A DNA stretch of 8,419 bases from Thermoplasmata archaeon. GTDB lineage: Archaea > Thermoplasmatota > Thermoplasmata > Lutacidiplasmatales > UBA184. The translations under genes were made by a program, and so were the position numbers. The notes below the pieces were generated by a model, which saw only the letters and a list, made by a program, of their open reading frames with translations, did no database searches and was not told the DNA's origin. Positions 5,053 to 8,419 of this stretch are shown piece by piece; position 1 is the first letter of the stretch, and every line of letters begins with the position of its first letter. The stretch lies in NCBI GenBank assembly GCA_030043865.1, contig JASHWZ010000180.1:1-8419 (forward strand), written 5' to 3'.

Positions 5053-7077
5053 GTGCCCGTTCCTCACCGTCGCCTCGCCGCCATCATGTTCACGGACATG
5101 GTCGGCTACTCCGCGCTCGCCCAGTCCAACGAGGCCACGGCGCTCGAGCTCCTCGACCGGCACAACGCGACCCTGCGCCCGATCTTTCGGAAGTACGCGG
5201 GCCGCGAGGTCAAGACCGTCGGGGACGCGTTCCTGGTCGAGTTCGAGAGCGCGCTCGATGCCGTGCGGTGCGCCTTCGAGATCCAGCAGTCGCTCCATGA
5301 CGCGAACGCGGGGACCGAGGCCGCTCGCCGCATCGAGGTCCGGATCGGGATCCACGTCGGGGACGTCGTGCAGACCGGCGGGGACGTGCTCGGGGACGCG
5401 GTGAACATCGCGTCGCGGATCCAGCCGCTCGCCGCCCCGGGTGGGATCTGCCTCACCCAGCAGGTCGTCGATCAGGTGGCGAACAAGATCCCTCACCCCC
5501 TCGCCCGACTTCCACCCACCCCGTTGAAGAACATCCGAAGCCCAGTCACGGTCTACCGGGTGGTGCCGCCGTGGGAGTCCGCCCGTTCGTTGCCGATCTC
5601 GGTCGAGCCGGTCGGGGAGCGCCAACTCGCGGTCCTCCCGCTCGCCAACATCAGCCCCGACCCCACCGACGCGTACTTCGCCGACGGGCTCACCGAGGAG
5701 CTGATCTCGGTCCTCTCGCAGGTCCGCGGGTTGTGCGTGATCGCCCGGACGTCGGTCATGCCGTACAAGACCGCGCCGAAGTCCGTGGCCCAGGTCGGCG
5801 CCGAGCTGGGGGTCGATACGGTCCTCGAAGGGAGCGTGCGCAAGGCGGGGAACCGCCTGCGGATCGCCCTCCAGCTGGTCGACGTGTCGACCCAGCGCCA
5901 CATCTGGGCGAGCAGCTACAACCGGGAGGTCGACGACGTCTTCGCCGTGCAGACCGACATCGCCGAGCGGACCGCGGACGCCCTTCGGCTCGAGCTCGAC
6001 ACCGTGCGCGGGGGCCGTCGGGCGCCGACGACCAACCTCGCCGCGTACGACCTCTACCTCCGGGGCCAGGCGGCGTTGAGCCTTCCGTGGGGCGACCCGA
6101 CCTCCATCCCCATCGATGAGGCCGTGCGGTACTTCGAGCGGGCGACCCAGCTCGACCCGACGTTCGCGGAGGCGTTCGCCGCCTGGGGGAACGCCTACGT
6201 CCTCGCCGCGGGGGACACGATCCCGATGTCCCTCGCGATCCCGAAGGCGCGAGAGCTCGTCGATCGCGCGTTGAAGCTGGACCCGGCGTCGTCCGACGGC
6301 CACGCGGCGCTCGCCAACCTTACGTTCCAGTACGACCACGCGTGGCCGCTCGCCGAGGCCGAGTTCCGACGAGCGATCGAACTCAACCCCAGCAACCTGG
6401 CCGCCCACCGGTTCTTCGGGATGATGCTCTTCGCCCTCGGTCGGTTCGACGAGGCGAAGGCGCTGGTCCGGCGGGCGATTCAGCTCGACCCCGCCGGCCG
6501 GATGGGGGGGCTGCTCGCCTGGATCGAGTTCGAGTCGGGGAATTTCGGGGAGGCGCTCCGGTTCGGGGAACAGGTCCGGGAGCAGCACCCCACGGAGGCC
6601 GCTCCGCACCTCATCCTGGGTACGTACTACGTAGCGCTCGGACGCCTCGCCGAGGCGAAGCGCGAAGCCGACGTACCGTTCGAGGGGGCGAGCGACGACG
6701 ACCGGTTCGACCACGCATTGCTCAACGCGATGGTCGGACGCCCCGAAGAAGCCCGCGAGGTCATCGCTCGGGTGAAGAGCGGCCACTTCGGAACGTACGT
6801 TTCGGCGTCCCATCTCGCGATGCTCTACTCCGCCCTCGGGGAGGCGTCGATGGCCCTCGACCTCCTCGAGAAGGACTACCGAGAAGGCGACCGGGTGCTC
6901 TGGCTCTGGAGTCGCGGCGCCTTCTTCGACCCGATCCGCAACGATCCCCGCTTCCTCGCGCTGCTCGAGAAGTACGGGCTGCCGGTCGACGAGATCCGAC
7001 ATCCGTTCCGACTTACCGGCGACTCCGCGGAACCGACGGGGCACGTGCGGCGACGCGCGCACGCCCGGGGGCGCTGA
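5053..7077 (+). CDS. Class III adenylate cyclase with FlgO/TolB-like domain and TPR repeats
   Basis: A 674-residue soluble protein with three parts. Residues 8-170 are a class III cyclase catalytic domain that makes a cyclic nucleotide from a nucleoside triphosphate: metal-binding Asp15 (FTDMVGYS) and Asp58 (KTVGDAF), purine-selecting Lys54 and Asp115, and transition-state residues Asn118 and Arg122 (VNIASR) are all present, so it should be active and prefer ATP. Residues about 190-305 (LAVLPLANISPD, DGLTEELISVLSQV, EGSVRKAGNRLRI, QLVDVSTQRHIW) match the FlgO/TolB N-terminal-like domain often fused to such cyclases. Residues about 310-640 carry at least five TPR-like helical pairs (for example AVRYFERATQLDP, AEAEFRRAIELNP), ending in RNDPRFLALLEKYGLP. 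No membrane segment or signal peptide is seen. GTG 5053 is chosen because RRLAAIMFTD normally follows the start closely and a TATA element lies 26 bases before it; the in-frame start at 4939 would precede that element. This architecture is common in bacteria, suggesting ancient transfer. Confidence 0.9.
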   Translation: MPVPHRRLAAIMFTDMVGYSALAQSNEATALELLDRHNATLRPIFRKYAGREVKTVGDAFLVEFESALDAVRCAFEIQQSLHDANAGTEAARRIEVRIGIHVGDVVQTGGDVLGDAVNIASRIQPLAAPGGICLTQQVVDQVANKIPHPLARLPPTPLKNIRSPVTVYRVVPPWESARSLPISVEPVGERQLAVLPLANISPDPTDAYFADGLTEELISVLSQVRGLCVIARTSVMPYKTAPKSVAQVGAELGVDTVLEGSVRKAGNRLRIALQLVDVSTQRHIWASSYNREVDDVFAVQTDIAERTADALRLELDTVRGGRRAPTTNLAAYDLYLRGQAALSLPWGDPTSIPIDEAVRYFERATQLDPTFAEAFAAWGNAYVLAAGDTIPMSLAIPKARELVDRALKLDPASSDGHAALANLTFQYDHAWPLAEAEFRRAIELNPSNLAAHRFFGMMLFALGRFDEAKALVRRAIQLDPAGRMGGLLAWIEFESGNFGEALRFGEQVREQHPTEAAPHLILGTYYVALGRLAEAKREADVPFEGASDDDRFDHALLNAMVGRPEEAREVIARVKSGHFGTYVSASHLAMLYSALGEASMALDLLEKDYREGDRVLWLWSRGAFFDPIRNDPRFLALLEKYGLPVDEIRHPFRLTGDSAEPTGHVRRRAHARGR

Positions 7078-7109
7078 GGAGCCCCCGCCTCCTCCCGCAC
7101 CGGGATTGG

Positions 7110-7118
7110 AAAGCTTAT
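7110..7118 (+). promoter_or_regulatory. TATA element of the aldolase gene
   Basis: The sequence AAAGCTTAT is an AT-rich patch centred about 36 bases before ATG 7151, implying a leader of about 10 bases. An in-frame TTG at 7106 lies just before the element and so cannot be the start of a transcript made from it. Confidence 0.5.
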
Positions 7119-7150
7119 CCGACCGGTCCCGCCGTGGCGGACGACCGTCG

Positions 7151-7900
7151 ATGAAGAACCCGTTGAAGGAACGGCTGCGCCGCGACCGGTCGCCCTCGTT
7201 CGGAACGTGGATCTCCTCCTCGTCCGTGGTCGCGCTGGACGCGTTGAAGGGGCTCGGGTTCGACTGGTTCATGATCGACACCGAGCACGCGAACGTCAAT
7301 CCCGAGACCCTCGCGGCCATGGTCGCCGTGCTCGGGGAGACCGGACCGACGCCGCTCGTGCGGGTCGGCAACGTCGACCCGTATCTCGTCAAGCAGGCGC
7401 TCGACGCGGGCGCCCGGGGGGTCCTCTTGCCGCTCGTCAGCTCGGCGGACGAGGCGCGGCGGGTCGTCGCGTACGCGAAGTACCCGCCGCAAGGGGTCCG
7501 GGGCGCGGCGGCCGCCGCCGCGTCCCGGTACGGGACCGAGCTCGCGTCGTACCTGCGCTCGGCGAACGCGGAGACGTTGGTCGGGGTGCAGATCGAGACC
7601 CGCGAGGCGCTGACGAACCTCGAGGCGATCGCCGAGGTCGACGGGGTCGACTTGCTGTTCGTCGGACCCCAGGACCTCACGCTCAGCCTCGGCCTCGTGG
7701 ACGACCGGAGCCATCCGACGGTCCGCGAAGCGATGCGCCGGGTCGTCGACGCATGCGACCGGCACGGGAAGGTCCCGGGCACCCTCGTCATCACTCCGGA
7801 GGAAAAGCGCGCGGCGGTCGAACTCGGCTTCCGGTTCGTGTCGCTCGCCGCGGACGTTCGATTCCTCCTGGACGGCGCGACCCGGTTCCTCAACGCCTGA
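7151..7900 (+). CDS. HpcH/HpaI family class II aldolase
   Basis: A 249-residue TIM-barrel enzyme, predicted to cleave or form a C-C bond between pyruvate (or a related 2-oxo acid) and an aldehyde using a divalent metal. It aligns by eye along its whole length with HpaI (4-hydroxy-2-oxoheptanedioate aldolase) and the related GarL: GFDWFMIDTEHANVN carries Asp43 and His46 (HpaI Asp42/His45), LVRVGNVDP carries Arg71, YPPQGVRG (111-118) is the conserved loop, VQIETREA carries metal ligand Glu149 and GPQDLTLSLG carries metal ligand Asp175. ATG 7151 begins at the usual distance from the first strand, and the length is normal for the family. The natural aldehyde cannot be read from sequence, and no homoprotocatechuate or glucarate pathway gene lies nearby, so a general 2-keto-3-deoxy acid aldolase role is as likely. 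The cyclase gene ends 73 bases upstream on the same strand, but a separate promoter is probable. Confidence 0.9.
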   Translation: MKNPLKERLRRDRSPSFGTWISSSSVVALDALKGLGFDWFMIDTEHANVNPETLAAMVAVLGETGPTPLVRVGNVDPYLVKQALDAGARGVLLPLVSSADEARRVVAYAKYPPQGVRGAAAAAASRYGTELASYLRSANAETLVGVQIETREALTNLEAIAEVDGVDLLFVGPQDLTLSLGLVDDRSHPTVREAMRRVVDACDRHGKVPGTLVITPEEKRAAVELGFRFVSLAADVRFLLDGATRFLNA

Positions 7901-7917
7901 AATCACGCCCGGAGGCA

Positions 7918-7959
7918 CGGGGGCGGGTCCGGGCGGTGTACCGGATCGGACCGCCCCCG
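7918..7959. other. Long GC-rich hairpin after the aldolase stop
   Basis: Bases 7918-7931 and 7947-7959 are complementary over 13 pairs (5' arm CGGGGGCGGGTCCG, 3' arm CGGACCGCCCCCG) with one bulged G. The 15-base loop contains a further short CGG/CCG pair. It begins 17 bases after the aldolase stop. No T run follows on the plus strand, and archaeal terminators are usually T-rich, so it may protect the mRNA 3' end or slow transcription rather than terminate it. On the minus strand it has no gene to serve. Confidence 0.5.
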
Positions 7960-8001
7960 CACGGAGAAATGGGTTCGGCGTTCGGTCGCGGGCGCGTCGC
8001 G

Positions 8002-8030
8002 TACCGTGAAATGCGGGCGTTCTACCGTCA
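8002..8030 (+). repeat. Spaced short direct repeat upstream of the RecA-like gene
   Basis: TACCGTGA (8002-8009) and TACCGTCA (8023-8030) match at seven of eight positions and are 21 bases apart, two turns of the helix, and lie 25-53 bases upstream of the TATA element of the next gene. Such phased repeats can bind a regulator, but with only two short copies chance is not excluded. Confidence 0.25.
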
Positions 8031-8054
8031 GAAAAATCGCGAGCGCCGGCCATC

Positions 8055-8064
8055 AAACTAAGAA
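8055..8064 (+). promoter_or_regulatory. TATA element of the RecA-like gene
   Basis: The sequence AAACTAAGAA stands out from GC-rich flanks, centred about 28 bases before ATG 8088. It implies a leaderless or nearly leaderless mRNA. A second A-rich patch (AGAAAAATC, 8031-8039) lies about 53 bases before the ATG and fits less well. Confidence 0.55.
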
Positions 8065-8087
8065 CCCCTCCCGCGCATCGTCACCGC

Positions 8088-8419
8088 ATGCGCGCGCGGG
8101 AGAAGGCGGAAGCGACGGTCGTCGAGTGGACCCCGGTGCCGGACGCGGCGGGCCGTTTCTCCTCCGGGATCCCCGACCTCGACCGGCTGCTCGCGGGAGG
8201 GTACCGGCGCGGCAGCTTCGCGCTGGCGAGCCTGGACGAGTCCGTGCTCCGCGAGGACCTCGACTTGCTGCTCTTCCCGACGTACCTCAACATGCTCTAC
8301 CAGTCCCGAGGGATCGTCGCGATCCTTCCGTCGAACGACTCGCCGCACGAGTTCCGGGAGCGCCTCACGCGGTTCGTGACGCGGCGGCGGTTCGACAGCC
8401 GGGTCCGCGTGATGGACTA
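8088..8419 (+). CDS. RecA-like GvpD/RAD55-type protein lacking a visible Walker A (3' end beyond window)
   Basis: An open frame of 110 complete codons from ATG 8088 to the right edge. Residues 25-43 (FSSGIPDLDRLLAGGYRRG) match the start of KaiC/RAD55/GvpD ATPase domains, where a Gly-Ile-x-x-Leu-Asp motif precedes a Gly-Gly turn and the P-loop. Here the expected GxxGxGKT is replaced by SLDESVLREDL (48-58), with no Gly-Lys-Thr/Ser. The following helix (61-73, containing FPTYLNMLYQS), the strand GIVAILPSND and helix HEFRERLTRFV continue the RecA-like pattern, so it appears to be a family member that has lost nucleotide binding at this site. RecA-like proteins of this type act as regulators or signalling ATPases in archaea, GvpD being a regulator of gas vesicle genes; no gas vesicle gene is visible here. 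The start is supported by a TATA element 28 bases upstream. The remainder, including any Walker B motif, is outside the window. Confidence 0.7.
   Translation, partial: MRAREKAEATVVEWTPVPDAAGRFSSGIPDLDRLLAGGYRRGSFALASLDESVLREDLDLLLFPTYLNMLYQSRGIVAILPSNDSPHEFRERLTRFVTRRRFDSRVRVMD

Noticed and set aside
4594..7893. A 1099-codon open frame on the minus strand, opposite the cyclase and most of the aldolase.
   Set aside because: It is low-complexity and Arg/Glu/Pro-rich with no recognisable domain, and it lies antisense to two genes with intact catalytic motifs. Such frames stay open by chance when the sense genes are very GC-rich at the third codon position.
7919..7958. Calling the hairpin after the aldolase a rho-independent terminator.
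   Set aside because: There is no T run after the 3' arm, and intrinsic hairpin terminators of the bacterial kind are not expected in an archaeon.

Overview
The window looks like the chromosome of a very GC-rich archaeon, most likely a high-GC member of the Thermoplasmatota. This placement is inferred; there is no rRNA or other phylogenetic marker. It rests on three things: (i) AT-rich TATA-like islands sit about 24-30 bases (once about 36) upstream of most starts, several of which are GTG and have no Shine-Dalgarno sequence, as expected for archaeal promoters and leaderless mRNAs; (ii) the partial last gene resembles the archaeal GvpD/RAD55-type RecA-like family; (iii) there is a proline iminopeptidase like the F1 peptidase of Thermoplasma. 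Strong third-position GC bias leaves long open frames opposite the real genes, so most open frames here are shadows.

Layout. Left half, all on the minus strand: a two-gene unit made of a small unrecognised protein (GTG 3401 to 2835) and a nucleotidyltransferase of the AbiEii/MNT type (GTG 2838 to 2260) joined by a GTGA overlap, fired by the strongest TATA box in the window. Next is a 490-residue membrane-anchored protein with a long Pro-rich linker and a C-terminal eight-cysteine zinc finger (2168 to 696), then a DUF998-like polytopic membrane protein that runs off the left edge (569 to 1). Middle: a small SRPBCC protein (3512-3985, plus) converges on a proline iminopeptidase-type alpha/beta hydrolase (4897-4001, minus). 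The hydrolase is divergent from a class III nucleotidyl cyclase fused to a FlgO/TolB-like domain and TPR repeats (5053-7077, plus). The shared 155-base intergenic region holds three exact copies of an 8-mer, a candidate operator. Right: an HpcH/HpaI-family aldolase (7151-7900, plus), a 187-base intergenic region with a long GC-rich hairpin and a short spaced repeat, and the start of a RecA-like gene without a visible Walker A motif (8088 to the right edge).

The genes do not form one obvious pathway. The only clear functional unit is the overlapping nucleotidyltransferase pair, which has the architecture of a toxin-antitoxin or defence module. The cyclase suggests cyclic-nucleotide signalling, but no cAMP receptor is visible nearby. 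I see no tRNA, rRNA, CRISPR array, insertion sequence or integrase. No gap between genes exceeds 300 bases; the largest (7901-8087) is described in the features.
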